Assembly: GCF_001014645.1 (NCBI RefSeq)
Contig: NZ_LASZ01000009.1
Location: 100,095-164,094 of the forward strand
Length of the DNA: 64,000 bases
Origin: Luteimonas sp. FCS-9
Lineage (GTDB): Bacteria; Pseudomonadota; Gammaproteobacteria; Xanthomonadales; Xanthomonadaceae
Direction of reading: 5' to 3'
Shown here: piece by piece, positions 51,132 to 61,336 of the stretch
Layout: each line of letters starts with the position of its first letter
How positions within the stretch are numbered: position 1 is the stretch's first letter
Made by a program: the position numbers and the translations under genes
The notes under the pieces: generated by a model
What the model was told of the DNA's origin: nothing
The model's input: the letters and a program-made list of their open reading frames with translations, nothing else
Databases searched by the model: none

Positions 51132-52385
51132 TCACCAGTCCCACATCCCGCCGTCTTCCAGGCGCGCGACGGGCAGTTGCTTGGGGGCGTACGGGTACTT
51201 CGCGGCCAGCGCTTCGTCGATATCGACGCCGTGGCCGGGCGTGTCGCCGACGTGCAGGCGGCCGTCGCGGAAGGCGTAGTCGTGCGGGAACACCGCGCGC
51301 GTCTCGTCGCCATGGAACATGTATTCCTGGATGCCGAAGTTCGGCACCCAGGTGTCGAAGTGCAGCGCGGCGCCCATCGTGACCGGCGACAGGTCGGTGG
51401 CGCCGTGGAAGCCGGTGCGCACCTGGTGCAGGGCGGCGAAATCGGCGAGGCGGCGGATGTGGGTGATGCCGCCGCCGTGGGCGATCGTGGTGCGGATGTA
51501 ATCGATCAGCTGCCGCTCGATCAGGTGCTTGCAGTCCCAGATCGAGTTGAACACCTCGCCGACCGCGAGCGGGGTCACCGAGTGCTGGCGGATCAGTTCG
51601 AAGGACTGCTGGTTCTCCGCGGGCGTCGCGTCCTCGAGCCAGAACAGCCGGGACGGCTCGACATCGCGCGCCAGCCGCGCGGCCTCGATCGGCGAGAGGC
51701 GGTGGTGCACGTCGTGCAGCAGCTCGACATCGTTGCCGTGGTCTGCACGCAACTGCTCGAACAGCTTCGGGGCGGTCTCGAGATAGCGCGGCGTGTTCCA
51801 GACGGTCTCGGCCGGCAGTGCGCTCTCGGCCGGTTCGTAGGGCTTGCCGGCGGTGGAGATGCCGTAGGCCTTCTTGACGCCCGGCACGCCGCACTGCGCG
51901 CGCACGGCGAGGAAGCCCTGCTCGATGTACCTGCCGACCTCGTCGCTCGCCTCGGCGATGTCGCGGCCGTTGGCGTGCGCGTAGACCAGCGCGCCCTCGC
52001 GCGAGCGGCCCCCGAGCAGCTGGTACAGCGGCATGCCGGCCATCTTGCCGAGGATGTCCCACAGCGCGACGTCGACGGCGGCGATCGCGGTCATCGTCAC
52101 CGGGCCGCGCCGCCAGTACGCGCCGCGGTAGAGGAACTGCCACAGGTCCTCGATGCGGCCGGCGTCGCGGCCGATCAGGTTCGGCACGACGTGCTCCTGC
52201 AGGTACGCGGCGACGGCGAGCTCGCGACCGTTGAGCGTGGCGTCGCCCAGGCCGTGGATGCCCGATCGGGTGACGATCTTGAGCGTGACGAAGTTGCGGC
52301 CTGGACAGGTGACGATGACCCGGGCCTCGACGATCTCGCGGTCGTTGCGGCTGCTGTGGCGGCTGGGTTCGGCGTGGGTGGACAT
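51132..52385 (-). CDS. manD: D-mannonate dehydratase, ManD (enolase superfamily)
   Basis: A 417-residue enolase-superfamily enzyme of the ManD/RspA type (EC 4.2.1.8). It shows [20 protein letters not shown] at the N-terminus, [30 protein letters not shown], metal ligands in [22 protein letters not shown] and [10 protein letters not shown], and the catalytic [22 protein letters not shown]. It dehydrates D-mannonate from UxuB to 2-keto-3-deoxygluconate. The ATG chosen starts MSTHAEPS. It follows the esterase gene after a short gap with a hairpin. Mannonate activity is specific to one branch of this family, and the neighbouring uxaC and uxuB support it. Confidence 0.92.
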   Translation of the reverse strand: MSTHAEPSRHSSRNDREIVEARVIVTCPGRNFVTLKIVTRSGIHGLGDATLNGRELAVAAYLQEHVVPNLIGRDAGRIEDLWQFLYRGAYWRRGPVTMTAIAAVDVALWDILGKMAGMPLYQLLGGRSREGALVYAHANGRDIAEASDEVGRYIEQGFLAVRAQCGVPGVKKAYGISTAGKPYEPAESALPAETVWNTPRYLETAPKLFEQLRADHGNDVELLHDVHHRLSPIEAARLARDVEPSRLFWLEDATPAENQQSFELIRQHSVTPLAVGEVFNSIWDCKHLIERQLIDYIRTTIAHGGGITHIRRLADFAALHQVRTGFHGATDLSPVTMGAALHFDTWVPNFGIQEYMFHGDETRAVFPHDYAFRDGRLHVGDTPGHGVDIDEALAAKYPYAPKQLPVARLEDGGMWDW

Positions 52386-52427
52386 GCGGGCGGCTCTGGA
52401 TGCGGTGTGGACGTGGCGATGGCATCT

Positions 52428-52452
52428 CCCTTCCCCTGTTGGCAGGGAAGGG
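52428..52452 (-). repeat. Hairpin directly after the esterase stop codon
   Basis: CCCTTCCC and GGGAAGGG form an 8-bp stem around a 9-base loop next to the esterase stop. There is no T-tract, so mRNA processing or partial termination before manD is possible. Confidence 0.6.
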
Positions 52453-54480
52453 TCAGCGGATTTCGATTTCGAACGGTCCCGCCGGCAGGCCGGCGCGGTC
52501 GAACAGGTTGACCAGCGGGTTGTCGGCCCAGGCGTGGCGTACGCGGACCGGGGCGGGCACGTCGGGTGCCTGCAGGCGCACACGGTGGCCATCGAGCGTG
52601 GCCTGTGCCCAGCGACAGCTGCCGGGCTCGGCACCGCACAGCTCGAAGGCGACCGGCCCCGGCGCGCCGTAGGCGACCAGGCCGCCCTCGACATCGTCGA
52701 ACGTCACCACGACCGCCCCACCCTCGCGCCGGGCACTGCGCGGCACCGGGCCGCTCGGCGCCAGCGCTTCGCCGTAGACGACGTGTCGCGCGGCGCGCGC
52801 GAGCCGGAGGCCGAGCGCCTGCTTGTTAGGCGGGTGGATGTCGTCGCGCTCGCCGATGTCGATGGTCACCGCGAGCCCGCCGTGCGGCTCGGCGGCGACA
52901 CGGCGCTGCACCTCGCGCAACGCGGGCCAGCCGCTGTCGCCGGGCACGTCCGCCTGGGCACCGTAGTTGGCCAGTTGCACGACGAGGAACGGCAGTTGCG
53001 GATCGCCGAAGCGCGTGCGCCAGTCGTCGCGCAGACCGCGCAGCAGGCCGGCGTAGGCGTCGGGCTCGGCGGTGTTGGATTCGCCCTGGTACCAGAGCAC
53101 GCCGCGCAACGCGGTACCGGCCAGCGGCGCGATCATGCCGTTGTACAAGGTCGACAGCCCGGCCGCGGACTGCCACGGCGCGCGCGGCGGCGTGCCGGTC
53201 TCCGGCGGGACGACGCGGTAGCGCCAGCCGCCGTCGAGCGGCACGGCGCTGCCGTCGGCCAGTTGCAGCCGGTGCGCCGAGGCGGGGCCGGCCAGCCCGC
53301 CCTCGCGGTAGGTGTCGAGCACGTTGACGACGACGGTGTTGTCGCCGGCGCGCAGCAGGCCGCGCGGCAGCGGGTACGCGCGCGGCGTGCCGGCGCCGTA
53401 GGTGCTGCCGACCGCGGTGCCGTTGACCCAGGTGACGTCCATCTCGTCGGCGGGCCCGAGCACGAGCGTGGCGTCCTGCGCGGCCTGCTCGGCGGTCAAC
53501 GTCGCGGTGCTGCGGTACCAGAGCATGCCGTCGAACGCGGCCAGGTCCGGCACGCCCCAGCGCTCCCAGGCGCCGAGGTCCCGCGGGGCCTCGTGCCAGT
53601 CGCCGTGCGCGGTGCCGTCCCACGGCCGGTCGCCGGCGGCCACGCCGGGCGCCTGCGCCCACCAGGCGCCCCAGCGCTCGCCCCAGCGGGCAGCGGCGCG
53701 CACCGGGTCGGCGGCGTAGAGCGCGAGCACGTCGAGGTCCTCGCCCGCATGGCCGCCCGCGCGCAGCGCGTCGCCGCTGGTCCAAGCCTGGATGCGCGAC
53801 CCGCCCCACGAGGCGTTGATCAGCCCCATCGGCACGTCGACGGTCTTGCGCAGTTCGCGGGCGAAGTAGAAGCAGGCGGCGGAGAAGTCGCGTGCGGTCT
53901 CGGGCGTGGCGCGCTGCCACGCCGCGGGCTGTGGGAAACGCGCCAGTGGCACCGGGCTGCCGGCCTGCGGCACGGTCAGCAGGCGGATCTCAGGATCGTC
54001 CGCGTTGGCGATCTCGGCCCGGGCGTCGAGCGAGCGCCAGAGCTGCAGCTCCATGTTCGACTGGCCCGAGCACAGCCAGACGTCGCCGACGAGCAGGTCG
54101 CGGACGGTCCGGGTCGTGGTACCGGCGCGCACGGTCAACGTGTGCGGCCCGCCGGCCGATAGCGGCGGCAGCGCCGCCTGCCAGCGGCCGGATGCGTCGG
54201 CGCGGACCTGCGCCCGATGGCCGGCCAGTTCCACGTGGACGGTCGCGCCGGCGGGCGCGTCGCCATGCAGGCGCAGCGGGCGGTCGCGCTGGAGGACGGC
54301 GTGGTCCTGGAACAGCGGGTGCAGCAGCGGCGCTGCGGGGTCTTGGGCGTGGGCGAGCGGTGCGAGTGCGAGCAGGCAGGCGAGCAGCGGCGCGTGAATC
54401 GGTAACGCCCGTGCCCCCACCCGGCGCGCGGGGCGCGCCGACCTCCCCCGCGGGCGGGGGAGGTGCGCCAGCGGCATCAT
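52453..54480 (-). CDS. Sialate O-acetylesterase-like (acetylxylan) esterase
   Basis: A 675-residue SGNH-type esterase. The catalytic blocks are [16 protein letters not shown] (nucleophile serine in GQSN), [32 protein letters not shown] and the late [22 protein letters not shown] with the Asp/His pair. A jelly-roll insertion lies in the middle (about 300-430). These proteins are annotated sialate O-acetylesterase, but in xylan loci they deacetylate xylo-oligosaccharides; this is inferred from context. ATGATG at 54475-54480 overlaps the aguA stop. A repeat (54412-54464) is read as part of the N-terminus before the core [17 protein letters not shown], so the n-region is unusually long and arginine-rich. 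Confidence 0.85.
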   Translation of the reverse strand: MMPLAHLPRPRGRSARPARRVGARALPIHAPLLACLLALAPLAHAQDPAAPLLHPLFQDHAVLQRDRPLRLHGDAPAGATVHVELAGHRAQVRADASGRWQAALPPLSAGGPHTLTVRAGTTTRTVRDLLVGDVWLCSGQSNMELQLWRSLDARAEIANADDPEIRLLTVPQAGSPVPLARFPQPAAWQRATPETARDFSAACFYFARELRKTVDVPMGLINASWGGSRIQAWTSGDALRAGGHAGEDLDVLALYAADPVRAAARWGERWGAWWAQAPGVAAGDRPWDGTAHGDWHEAPRDLGAWERWGVPDLAAFDGMLWYRSTATLTAEQAAQDATLVLGPADEMDVTWVNGTAVGSTYGAGTPRAYPLPRGLLRAGDNTVVVNVLDTYREGGLAGPASAHRLQLADGSAVPLDGGWRYRVVPPETGTPPRAPWQSAAGLSTLYNGMIAPLAGTALRGVLWYQGESNTAEPDAYAGLLRGLRDDWRTRFGDPQLPFLVVQLANYGAQADVPGDSGWPALREVQRRVAAEPHGGLAVTIDIGERDDIHPPNKQALGLRLARAARHVVYGEALAPSGPVPRSARREGGAVVVTFDDVEGGLVAYGAPGPVAFELCGAEPGSCRWAQATLDGHRVRLQAPDVPAPVRVRHAWADNPLVNLFDRAGLPAGPFEIEIR
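54412..54464. repeat. Double-hairpin repeat inside the esterase signal-peptide coding region
   Basis: Read on the minus strand this 53-bp block copies the intergenic repeat at 8304-8356: ACCTCCCCCGCCCGCGGGGG, then GGTCGGCGCGCCCCGCGCGC and the GGGTGGGGGCAC end. The second stem uses GGCGCGC/GCGCGCC where copy 1 has GGCCCGC/GCGGGCC, so the pairing is kept. It is translated in the esterase frame. Confidence 0.85.
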
Positions 54481-56633
54481 CGCGTATCCCCCGGCGCATG
54501 CGGGAACTCGAGCGCCTGGTAGTACGCCAGCAGGTGCGCGGGCGGGGCGATGCCGGCGGGCAATGGTCGGCCGGAGATCGACTGGAAGTACGCGATGCTG
54601 GCGTCGCGCCACCACTGCGCTTCCTGCTCCTGGATCGCGAGGAACGCGGCGACCTGCGCGTGCCGCTCGGCATCGACGCGCCCGTCCAGTCCGGCCCAGG
54701 TGTCGCGCATGCCGCGCACGGTGGCGACGCCGCGGTCGTAGCGGTGCACCAGTTCGTCCCACAGCGGGCGGCCCGACGCCATCGGGCGGTCCCAGGGCAC
54801 GTGGTGGAACCACAGCAGCAGTTCTTCGGGCACGCGGTCGGGATCGTCGAAGACGTCGGCCACCGGCGGCGCGTACTGCGAGACCGCATCGCTGCCGCGG
54901 CGGCTGCGGTCGAAGCCGATGCCGCCCGGCGTGGCACGGTGGTAGTAGATCGAGGTCCAGTCCGCGCGCGGGCCACCGTCGACCCAGGGGCCGGGGCCGT
55001 AGTGGTGGCCGCGGCCCATCAGGTGATGCAGGCCGAGCGCGCCGGTGTAGTCGACCACCGCTTCGCGCGAGGCCATCATCATGCCGACGACCGGCTCGAC
55101 CACCGCCGGGTCGTTGCCGAACGTCATGCGCGTCCATTCCCCGGCGATGTCGCGCGACGACCGCTCCGGGTTCCAGGCCAGCCGCCCGTAGGCGTACCAG
55201 TTGGCCTGGTCGAAGTGCGAGCCGCTCCAGTTGCGGTCGCTGCCGATGTTGGCGACACCGGCGATGCCGGTGAGCCGCTGCCCGTGCAGCGAACCGTCGA
55301 GCACGCGGGCGACCGTCGAGCCTGGGCCCTGCACCTGCGTGTCGGCGCGCAGCACTTCCTCGTACAGCGGGCCGAGGTAGGCCAGGTGCGTCGAGAAGCC
55401 GAGGTATTCCTTGGTGATCTGGAACTCCATCATCAGCGGAGTCTTCGGCATCGCGCCGAACAGCGGATGGAACGGCTCGCGCGGCTGGAAATCGATCGCC
55501 CCGTTCTTGACCTGCACGATCACGTTGTCGCGGAACGCGCCGTCGTGCGGCACGAACTCGGTGTAGGCCTGCTTGTGGCGGTCGTCGGGTTCCTCGTGGG
55601 AATAGACGAAGGCCCGCCACATCACGATGCCGCCGTGCGGGGCCAGCGCGTCGGCCAGCAGGTTCGCGCCGTCCGCATGCGAGCGGCCGTAGTCCTGCGG
55701 GCCGGGCTGGCCCTCGGAATTGGCCTTGACCAGGAAGCCGCCGAAGTCCGGGATCGCCGCGTAGACCTCGTCGGCCTTGGCACGCCACCAGCGCCGCACG
55801 GCCGGGTCGAGCGGATCGGCGGTGTCGAGCCCACCGATCTCGATCGGCGCGCTGAAGCGTGCGGACAGGTAGACGCGGATGCCCCAGGGCCGGAAGACGT
55901 CGGCCAATGCGGCGACCTTCTCCAGGTACATCGGCGTCAGCACGTCGGCATTGGCGTTGACGTTGTTGAGCACCGTGCCGTTGATGCCGAGCGAGGCGTT
56001 GGCGCGGGCGTAGTCGGTGTAGCGCGGGTCGCGCCAACCGGGCAGCCGGTGCCAGTCCCAGATCGACTGGCCGGCGTAGCCGCGCTCGACGTGCCGGTCC
56101 AGGTCGTCCCAATGGTTGAGCACGCGGTGCCGGAGCTTCGGCGCCTCGCGCAGGTCGAGCTCGGCAACCGGCTGCCCGGTCTGCAGCAGGCGCAGGTATG
56201 CGAACGCGCCGTAGAGCACGCCGACATCGGTGTTGGCGGCGACCACGGTCGCCGGACGGCCGTCCACGCGCAGCGTGCGGATCAGGTAGCCCTCCTGGCC
56301 GAGGTCGTCGAGGTCCAGGCGCAGCCGCGCGATCGCGGACAGCGAGCGCGGCGTGCCGACGACCAGTGCACCGTCGCGATCGGCATCGCGGGCGGTGGCG
56401 GGCGCCTGCCCCTGCAGCCCCTGCAGACCGCGCAGCAGTTCGTCGCGGGTCGCGCGCTGGGTCGGCGTGTCCTGCGCGATCGCCAACTGCGTGACGCGGG
56501 TCGCGCCGGCCTGGCCGGCCTCGGCCGGCGCGTAGCGCAGCCACAGGTCGTAGCCGTCCTCGGCCTGCGCAAGCGGCGAGCCGCACAGCGCGAGCAGGCC
56601 GAAGACAGTGGCGACGGCGCGGAGCCGGCGCAT
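54477..56633 (-). CDS. aguA: GH67 alpha-glucuronidase
   Basis: A 718-residue secreted alpha-glucuronidase that releases (4-O-methyl)glucuronic acid from the non-reducing end of aldouronic acids. The signal peptide is MRRLRAVATVFGLLALCGSP (then LAQAE). The GH67 blocks are RVLNHWDDLDRHVERGYAG, GINGTVLNNVNANADVLT, GIRVYLSARFSAPIEIGGL, GFLVKANSEGQPGPQDYGR, NVIVQVKNGAIDFQPREPFHPLFG and GLHHLMGRGHHYGPGPW. The start was set at 56633, after the operator; earlier in-frame ATGs would run through it. It is the first gene of the run to uxuB and is divergent from xylR. Confidence 0.95.
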   Translation of the reverse strand: MRRLRAVATVFGLLALCGSPLAQAEDGYDLWLRYAPAEAGQAGATRVTQLAIAQDTPTQRATRDELLRGLQGLQGQAPATARDADRDGALVVGTPRSLSAIARLRLDLDDLGQEGYLIRTLRVDGRPATVVAANTDVGVLYGAFAYLRLLQTGQPVAELDLREAPKLRHRVLNHWDDLDRHVERGYAGQSIWDWHRLPGWRDPRYTDYARANASLGINGTVLNNVNANADVLTPMYLEKVAALADVFRPWGIRVYLSARFSAPIEIGGLDTADPLDPAVRRWWRAKADEVYAAIPDFGGFLVKANSEGQPGPQDYGRSHADGANLLADALAPHGGIVMWRAFVYSHEEPDDRHKQAYTEFVPHDGAFRDNVIVQVKNGAIDFQPREPFHPLFGAMPKTPLMMEFQITKEYLGFSTHLAYLGPLYEEVLRADTQVQGPGSTVARVLDGSLHGQRLTGIAGVANIGSDRNWSGSHFDQANWYAYGRLAWNPERSSRDIAGEWTRMTFGNDPAVVEPVVGMMMASREAVVDYTGALGLHHLMGRGHHYGPGPWVDGGPRADWTSIYYHRATPGGIGFDRSRRGSDAVSQYAPPVADVFDDPDRVPEELLLWFHHVPWDRPMASGRPLWDELVHRYDRGVATVRGMRDTWAGLDGRVDAERHAQVAAFLAIQEQEAQWWRDASIAYFQSISGRPLPAGIAPPAHLLAYYQALEFPHAPGDTR

Positions 56634-56699
56634 GACGGCCCGGCCCTGGACGCCAGGGCGTGACGCGTCGGCCCGGCGCGCGCGGTCGCGGCGCAGCAT

Positions 56700-56713
56700 G
56701 GTTAGCGGTAACA
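56700..56713. promoter_or_regulatory. XylR/LacI-type operator between aguA and xylR
   Basis: GGTTAGCGGTAACA lies 67 bp before the aguA start and 102 bp before xylR. It differs from the TGTTAGCGCTACCA form by single changes but keeps the TTAGCG-NTAAC pattern. It could repress aguA and autoregulate xylR. Confidence 0.75.
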
Positions 56714-56814
56714 TTCCTGGCATCAGATCACCTGCCTGCAGACGGTTTTCATCCCTGTTCCCCTAGCCTTCCGGACGGGACCCGCAGACCGCCGGCCGGG
56801 CGAAGGAACGAACG

Positions 56815-57876
56815 TTGGACAAGCCGAAGAAGTCGGTCCGCCGCAAGACCCGCGGCGTCACCATCGACGAGGTCGCCGCCCTGGCGGGCGTGTCGCCGAT
56901 GACGATCTCGCGGGTCATTAACGGCCAGGGCAAGGTGCGCGACACCACGCGCGAACGCGTCATGCGCGCGGTGCGCGAACTCAACTACACGCCCAACCTG
57001 GCGGCCAGTTCGCTGGCCGCCGCGCAGCACACGCGCATCGCGCTGATCTACACCAACCCCAGCGGCGCGTACCTGCGCGAACTGCTGGTCGGGCTGCTGC
57101 GCGTGGCCTCGCGCACGGCGATCCAGCTGGTCGTCGACTACTGGGACGACCTCGACGCCGAGGCCGAGCGCAAGGCCGCGCGTGCGCTGGGCAAGCGGGT
57201 GGACGCGGTGATCCTGCCGCCGCCGCTGTGCGAATCGCGCGCGGCGGTGACCGAGTTCGTGCGCGCGGGCATCCCGGTCGTCGCGATCGCGTCGGGGCGC
57301 TTCAGCGACGACATCTCCTGCGTGCGCATCGACGACTTCCGCGCCGGCAAGGAACTGGCCGAGCACATGATCGAGCGTGGGCACACCCGCATCGGCTTCA
57401 TCAAGGGCCGCGCCGACCTCAGCGCGAGCGCCCGGCGGTTCCAGGGCTTCCAGGCCGCGCTCGAAGAGGCCGGCATCGCGCTCGATCCGGCGCTGGTGCA
57501 ACTGGGCGACTACACCTACCGCTCGGGACTGAAGGCGGCCGAGAAGCTGCTCGGCCAGCGCAGGCCGCCAAGCGCGATCTTCGCCAGCAACGACGACATG
57601 GCCGCCGCCGCGATCTCGGTCGCGCACCGTCGCGGGCTCGACGTGCCGCGCGACCTGTCGGTCGTCGGCTTCGACGACACCTCGGCCGCGACCACGGTCT
57701 GGCCCGAGCTGACGACGATCCACCAGCCGATCGCCTCGATGGCGGACGCGGCGATCGACGTGCTGCTGCGCGGCATCCGCCGCAACGACGCCAGCACCCG
57801 CGTGCTCACCGACCGCGTGGTGCCGCACCGCCTGATCGCGCGCGATTCGGTCGCCGCGCCGCCGAAGAAGAAGTAG
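56815..57876 (+). CDS. xylR: LacI-family regulator, probable xylan-system repressor XylR
   Basis: A 353-residue LacI/GalR regulator. The HTH (about 12-32; VTIDEVAALAGVSPMTISRVINGQG) and hinge (NYTPNLAASSLAAA) precede a periplasmic-binding-like core with GHTRIGFIKGRADLSASARRF, PPSAIFASNDDMAAAAI and PRDLSVVGFDDTSAATTVWPELTTIHQP. TTG is the start, with GAAGGAAC upstream. Four sites of the LacI-type TAGCGNTA pattern sit in front of the genes for xylan use, and one lies between it and aguA. Xylose or a xylo-oligosaccharide as inducer is inferred. Confidence 0.9.
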   Translation: MDKPKKSVRRKTRGVTIDEVAALAGVSPMTISRVINGQGKVRDTTRERVMRAVRELNYTPNLAASSLAAAQHTRIALIYTNPSGAYLRELLVGLLRVASRTAIQLVVDYWDDLDAEAERKAARALGKRVDAVILPPPLCESRAAVTEFVRAGIPVVAIASGRFSDDISCVRIDDFRAGKELAEHMIERGHTRIGFIKGRADLSASARRFQGFQAALEEAGIALDPALVQLGDYTYRSGLKAAEKLLGQRRPPSAIFASNDDMAAAAISVAHRRGLDVPRDLSVVGFDDTSAATTVWPELTTIHQPIASMADAAIDVLLRGIRRNDASTRVLTDRVVPHRLIARDSVAAPPKKK

Positions 57877-57954
57877 CGCGCCCTGCCCGCTCGCGGCGTG
57901 CCCGATGGGCGCGCCGGCCACAATGCTCGCGGTGGTGGGCGTGGCGCGCATCGC

Positions 57955-59289
57955 TCAGCGGAGCAGGTACTGGTTGAGCAGGTTCTCGTAAGCCTCCTGC
58001 CGGCCGCTGCGCTGCGTCGGCTCGCCGGCCTTGCCCGCGATCGCGTGCAGATCGGCCAGCGACAGTCGGCCCTGTTCGAACGCCTGGCCGTCGCCGCCGT
58101 CGAAGCTCGCGTAGCGGTCGCGGCGCCACTGCTCCCACGGCGACTCGTTCAGCAGCGCATGGGCCACTTCCAGCCCGCGCGCGAACGCGTCCATGCCGCC
58201 GATGTGCGCGATGAACAGGTCGGCCATGTCCGTCGACTCGCGCCGCGGCTTGGCATCGAAGTTCAGACCGCCTTCCAGCCCGCCCTGGCGCAGCACCACC
58301 AGCATCGCGCCCACCGTGTCGTACAGGTCGGTCGGGAACTGGTCGGTGTCCCAGCCGTTCTGCGCATTGCCCCGGTTCGCGTCGATGCTCCCCAGCAGCC
58401 CGTGGTCGGACGCCACCTGCAGGTCGTGCTCGAACGTGTGCCCCGACAGCGTCGCGTGGTTGGCCTCGATGTTGAGCTTGAAGTCCTTGTCCAGCCCGTG
58501 CGCCTTCAGGAAGCCCGCGCAAGTCGCGCTGTCGAAGTCGTACTGGTGCTTCATCGGCTCCATCGGCTTGGGCTCGATCAGGAAGTTGCCCTTGAGCCCG
58601 ATGCTGCGCCCGTAGTCGCGCGCCATCGTCAGGAACCGGGCGAAATGCGCCAGCTCGCGCTGCATGTCGGTGTTGTGCAGGCTGGCGTAACCTTCCCGCC
58701 CGCCCCAGAACACGTAGTGCTCGCCGCCCAGTTCGACGGTGGCTTCCAGCGCGGCCTTGACCTGTACCGCCGCGCGCGCGACCACCGCGAAGTCCGGGTT
58801 GGTCGCCGCGCCGTTCATGTAGCGCGGGTGGCTGAACAGGTTCGCCGTGCCCCACAGCAGTTGCATGCCGGTCGCCTGCTGGCGCTCCTTGGCCAGCGCG
58901 ACCATGTGCTTGAGGTTCTGCTCGTACTGGCCGATGTCGTCGGCGTCGGGCGCCAGGTCCACGTCGTGGAAGCACCAGTACGGCACGCCGAGCTTGGTGA
59001 AGAACTCGAACGCGGCGTCGAGCTTGGCCTCGGCCGCAGCCAGCGGCGCGCCGCCGTCCCACGGGAAGCGTCGCGTGCCGGGCCCGAACGGGTCGGCACC
59101 GGCGTTGCAGAACGTGTGCCAGTAGCACACCGCGAAGCGCAGGTGCTCGGCCATCGTCTTGCCGCCGATTTTCTTCTGCGCGTCGTAGACCTTGAACGCC
59201 AGCGGGTTGTCGGAATCGCGTCCCTCGAAGGGGATCGCGCCGATGCCGGGGAAGTATTCCTGTGCGCCGATGAAGGGGGTCTTGATCAT
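57955..59289 (-). CDS. xylA: Xylose isomerase
   Basis: A 444-residue class II xylose isomerase (EC 5.3.1.5), D-xylose to D-xylulose. It shows [23 protein letters not shown], the histidine/aspartate pair of [50 protein letters not shown] with metal ligand Glu, and [22 protein letters not shown]. Length matches the family. It begins [14 protein letters not shown] pair separates it from xylB by 91 bp, and no operator of its own is seen, so it is read from the xylB promoter or a weak internal one. Confidence 0.96.
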   Translation of the reverse strand: MIKTPFIGAQEYFPGIGAIPFEGRDSDNPLAFKVYDAQKKIGGKTMAEHLRFAVCYWHTFCNAGADPFGPGTRRFPWDGGAPLAAAEAKLDAAFEFFTKLGVPYWCFHDVDLAPDADDIGQYEQNLKHMVALAKERQQATGMQLLWGTANLFSHPRYMNGAATNPDFAVVARAAVQVKAALEATVELGGEHYVFWGGREGYASLHNTDMQRELAHFARFLTMARDYGRSIGLKGNFLIEPKPMEPMKHQYDFDSATCAGFLKAHGLDKDFKLNIEANHATLSGHTFEHDLQVASDHGLLGSIDANRGNAQNGWDTDQFPTDLYDTVGAMLVVLRQGGLEGGLNFDAKPRRESTDMADLFIAHIGGMDAFARGLEVAHALLNESPWEQWRRDRYASFDGGDGQAFEQGRLSLADLHAIAGKAGEPTQRSGRQEAYENLLNQYLLR

Positions 59290-59316
59290 GTGGGGGTCTC
59301 GTCTTGGTAAGGAACC

Positions 59317-59384
59317 GTAGGAGCGCGCTGGCGCGCGATGGGGCGTTCCCGGGAAAACCTCATCGCGCGCCAGCGCGCGCCTAC
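59317..59384. repeat. REP-like pair between xylB and xylA
   Basis: The arms GTAGGAGCGCGCTGGCGCGC and GCGCGCCAGCGCGCGCCTAC flank a 28-base centre. CTA at 59381-59383 is the TAG stop codon of xylB on the minus strand. Confidence 0.9.
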
Positions 59385-60895
59385 GGGGGCGGAGATGAAG
59401 ACGGCGCGGCGTACAGCGGCCGCACCGCGTCGAGGTGGTCGAGGAAGCGCCGGTAGGCCGCCTGATAGGCCGGCGCACGCGCCGGATCGGGCGTGCAGGC
59501 CAGCGCCGGGTCGGTCGCGACGTGCGCGGCCGCCAGCGCCGCCATCGGCGTCGCATCGCCCTGCGCACGGCCCAGTGCCCACAGCGCCTGCAGCGCCGCG
59601 CCGAACGCCGCGCCCTCGCTTTGCGCCGGCACGTCCACCGGCAGCCCGAACACATCGGCGACCAGTTGCCGCCACGCCGCACTGTTGGCGCCGCCGCCGG
59701 TCAGCACGATGCGCTCGAACGCCATGCCCGCCGACACGAACGCGTCGTACCCGTATTTCAGGCTGTAGGTCGCCCCTTCCATCGCCGCGCGGTACAGGTG
59801 CGCGGCGTCCATGGTCTGCGGCGTCAGCCCGGCCAGCACGCCGCGGCCCAGCGGCAGGTCGGGGGTGCGCTCGCCGTTGAGGAACGGCAGCAGCGTCAGC
59901 CCGCCGGCGCCCGGCGGCGTCGCATCGATGTGCGCATCGCCCTCGCGCGTGGCGAAGCCGAACATCCGCGCCACCTGCTCGGTCGCCACCGTGCAGTTCA
60001 TCGTGCAGATCAGCGGCAGCCAGCCGCCGGTCGAGTCGCAGAACGCGGCCCAGGCGCCGGTATCCGACACCACCGGCGTGTCGCTGTAGGCGAACAGCGT
60101 GCCCGAGGTGCCCAGGCTCATCGCCAGCCGGCCCGGCGCCACGCAGCCGGTGCCGATCGCGGCCATCATGTTGTCGCCGCCGCCGGCCGATACCCGCACG
60201 TCCGGCGACAGGCCGAGCTCTTCCGCGATCGCCGGCAGCACCGGGACCAGCGCGTCGGGCTCGACCAATGGCGGCAGGCAAGCTGCGAGGTCGCGGTCGG
60301 GGTCGGTCGCGCGCAGCAGCGCCGGCGACCAGGTGCGCGCGCGCACGTCGAGCCAGCCGGTGCCCGACGCATCGCCATGCTCCATCCAGCGCTGGCCGGT
60401 CAGCCAGACGTTGATGTAGTCGTGCGGCAGCGCGATCGCCGCCAGCCGTGCGTAGACCTCGGGCCGGTGGGCCTTCGTCCAGGGCAGCTTGGAGGCGGTG
60501 TAGCCGGCCAGGATCGGGTTGCCGGCCTGCGCGATGCAGGCGGCCGCACCGCCGACCGCGTCCATGATCGGTCCGCACTGCGCGCTGGTGCTGGTGTCGC
60601 ACCACAGCTTGGCCGGCGCCAGCACCGCGCCCTGCGCGTCGAGCGGCACGAAGCCGTGCTGCTGGCCCGACACGCCGAGCGCGGCGATCCGGCCGCGCAG
60701 TGCCGGGTCGAGCGCGGCGAAGCAGCCGCGGATCGCGTCGAGCCAGTCGGCCGGGTGCTGCTCGCGGCTGCCGTCGGCGCCGGCGATCAGGTCCAGCGCC
60801 CGGCCCTGCGTCGCCAGCACCTGCCGCGAGGCCGGGTCGTAGACCACCAGCTTGACGCTCTGGGTGCCGAGGTCCAGGCCGGCGACGAGGCTCAT
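59381..60895 (-). CDS. xylB: Xylulokinase
   Basis: A 504-residue FGGY-family kinase (EC 2.7.1.17) phosphorylating D-xylulose. Motifs are [16 protein letters not shown] (phosphate 1), [38 protein letters not shown] and [22 protein letters not shown]. The C-terminus ends SSSPPP, and the TAG belongs to the flanking REP element. The ATG is followed by MSLVAGLD. It is the first gene of xylB-xylA, 23 bp after an operator, so a site that overlaps the promoter is likely. Confidence 0.96.
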   Translation of the reverse strand: MSLVAGLDLGTQSVKLVVYDPASRQVLATQGRALDLIAGADGSREQHPADWLDAIRGCFAALDPALRGRIAALGVSGQQHGFVPLDAQGAVLAPAKLWCDTSTSAQCGPIMDAVGGAAACIAQAGNPILAGYTASKLPWTKAHRPEVYARLAAIALPHDYINVWLTGQRWMEHGDASGTGWLDVRARTWSPALLRATDPDRDLAACLPPLVEPDALVPVLPAIAEELGLSPDVRVSAGGGDNMMAAIGTGCVAPGRLAMSLGTSGTLFAYSDTPVVSDTGAWAAFCDSTGGWLPLICTMNCTVATEQVARMFGFATREGDAHIDATPPGAGGLTLLPFLNGERTPDLPLGRGVLAGLTPQTMDAAHLYRAAMEGATYSLKYGYDAFVSAGMAFERIVLTGGGANSAAWRQLVADVFGLPVDVPAQSEGAAFGAALQALWALGRAQGDATPMAALAAAHVATDPALACTPDPARAPAYQAAYRRFLDHLDAVRPLYAAPSSSPPP

Positions 60896-60917
60896 GCGCC
60901 CCTCCGCGCGATCAAAA

Positions 60918-60931
60918 AGTTAGCGCTACCA
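60918..60931. promoter_or_regulatory. XylR/LacI-type operator upstream of xylB
   Basis: AGTTAGCGCTACCA lies 23 bp before the xylB ATG, close enough to block initiation. It shares TAGCGCTACCA with the transporter-side site at 17988. Confidence 0.85.
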
Positions 60932-61094
60932 TTCTTCGGGCTAAAAAAAACGGCACGGCTTGGAGCTGGCAGCGGCATGGGCGCGTTCGGCGTCAATCGG
61001 CGGTGCGGGCACTGTAGCCACTTGTCGCCGAACATGCTTGCTGCGGTGCGCCATGGGCGGCGTTTGGGGGCGCGAAGGTTCTTTGGGAAGGCCT

Positions 61095-61173
61095 GCGCGC
61101 GCGAGCGCGCTCCTACAGTGGCTGCCGATCTAATCGTGCAGGCGGTTGCCGTAGGAGCGCGCTCGCGCGCGAT
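61095..61173. repeat. REP-like pair in tail-to-tail orientation
   Basis: A right-type arm (GCGCGCGAGCGCGCTCCTAC) comes first and a left-type arm (GTAGGAGCGCGCTCGCGCGC) second, the reverse order of the other loci. About 35 bases separate them. Confidence 0.85.
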
Positions 61174-61336
61174 CACGAAAACGACGCCTGCAGGTGGCGT
61201 GCGGCCGACCGAATCGAGGCACCCGTCGCAGGCGCGCCCTCGCGCGATCCCGCAGATCAACGCCGCACCGGCGGCCTCATGCGCTCCGGACTACGTTCCA
61301 ATGGGACGCTGGATTCCCGCGTCAGCCAGCGCAGCC

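Larger units (their letters stand above)
60896..61336. other. Intergenic region upstream of xylB
   Basis: 441 bp between the xylB start and the end of the SpoIIAA-like gene. It holds the XylR-type operator at 60918-60931, an AT-rich stretch (CTAAAAAAAACGG near 60941) and the inverted REP pair at 61095-61173. No other gene or motif is convincing. Confidence 0.7.

Noticed and set aside
52453..56586. A 1377-residue minus-strand protein
   Set aside because: Its N-terminal half is an out-of-frame reading of aguA; homology begins only at the esterase part after 54480.
56634..56723. ATG at 56723 as start of aguA
   Set aside because: It would translate through the operator and has no signal peptide at the N-terminus; ATG 56633 begins a clear one.
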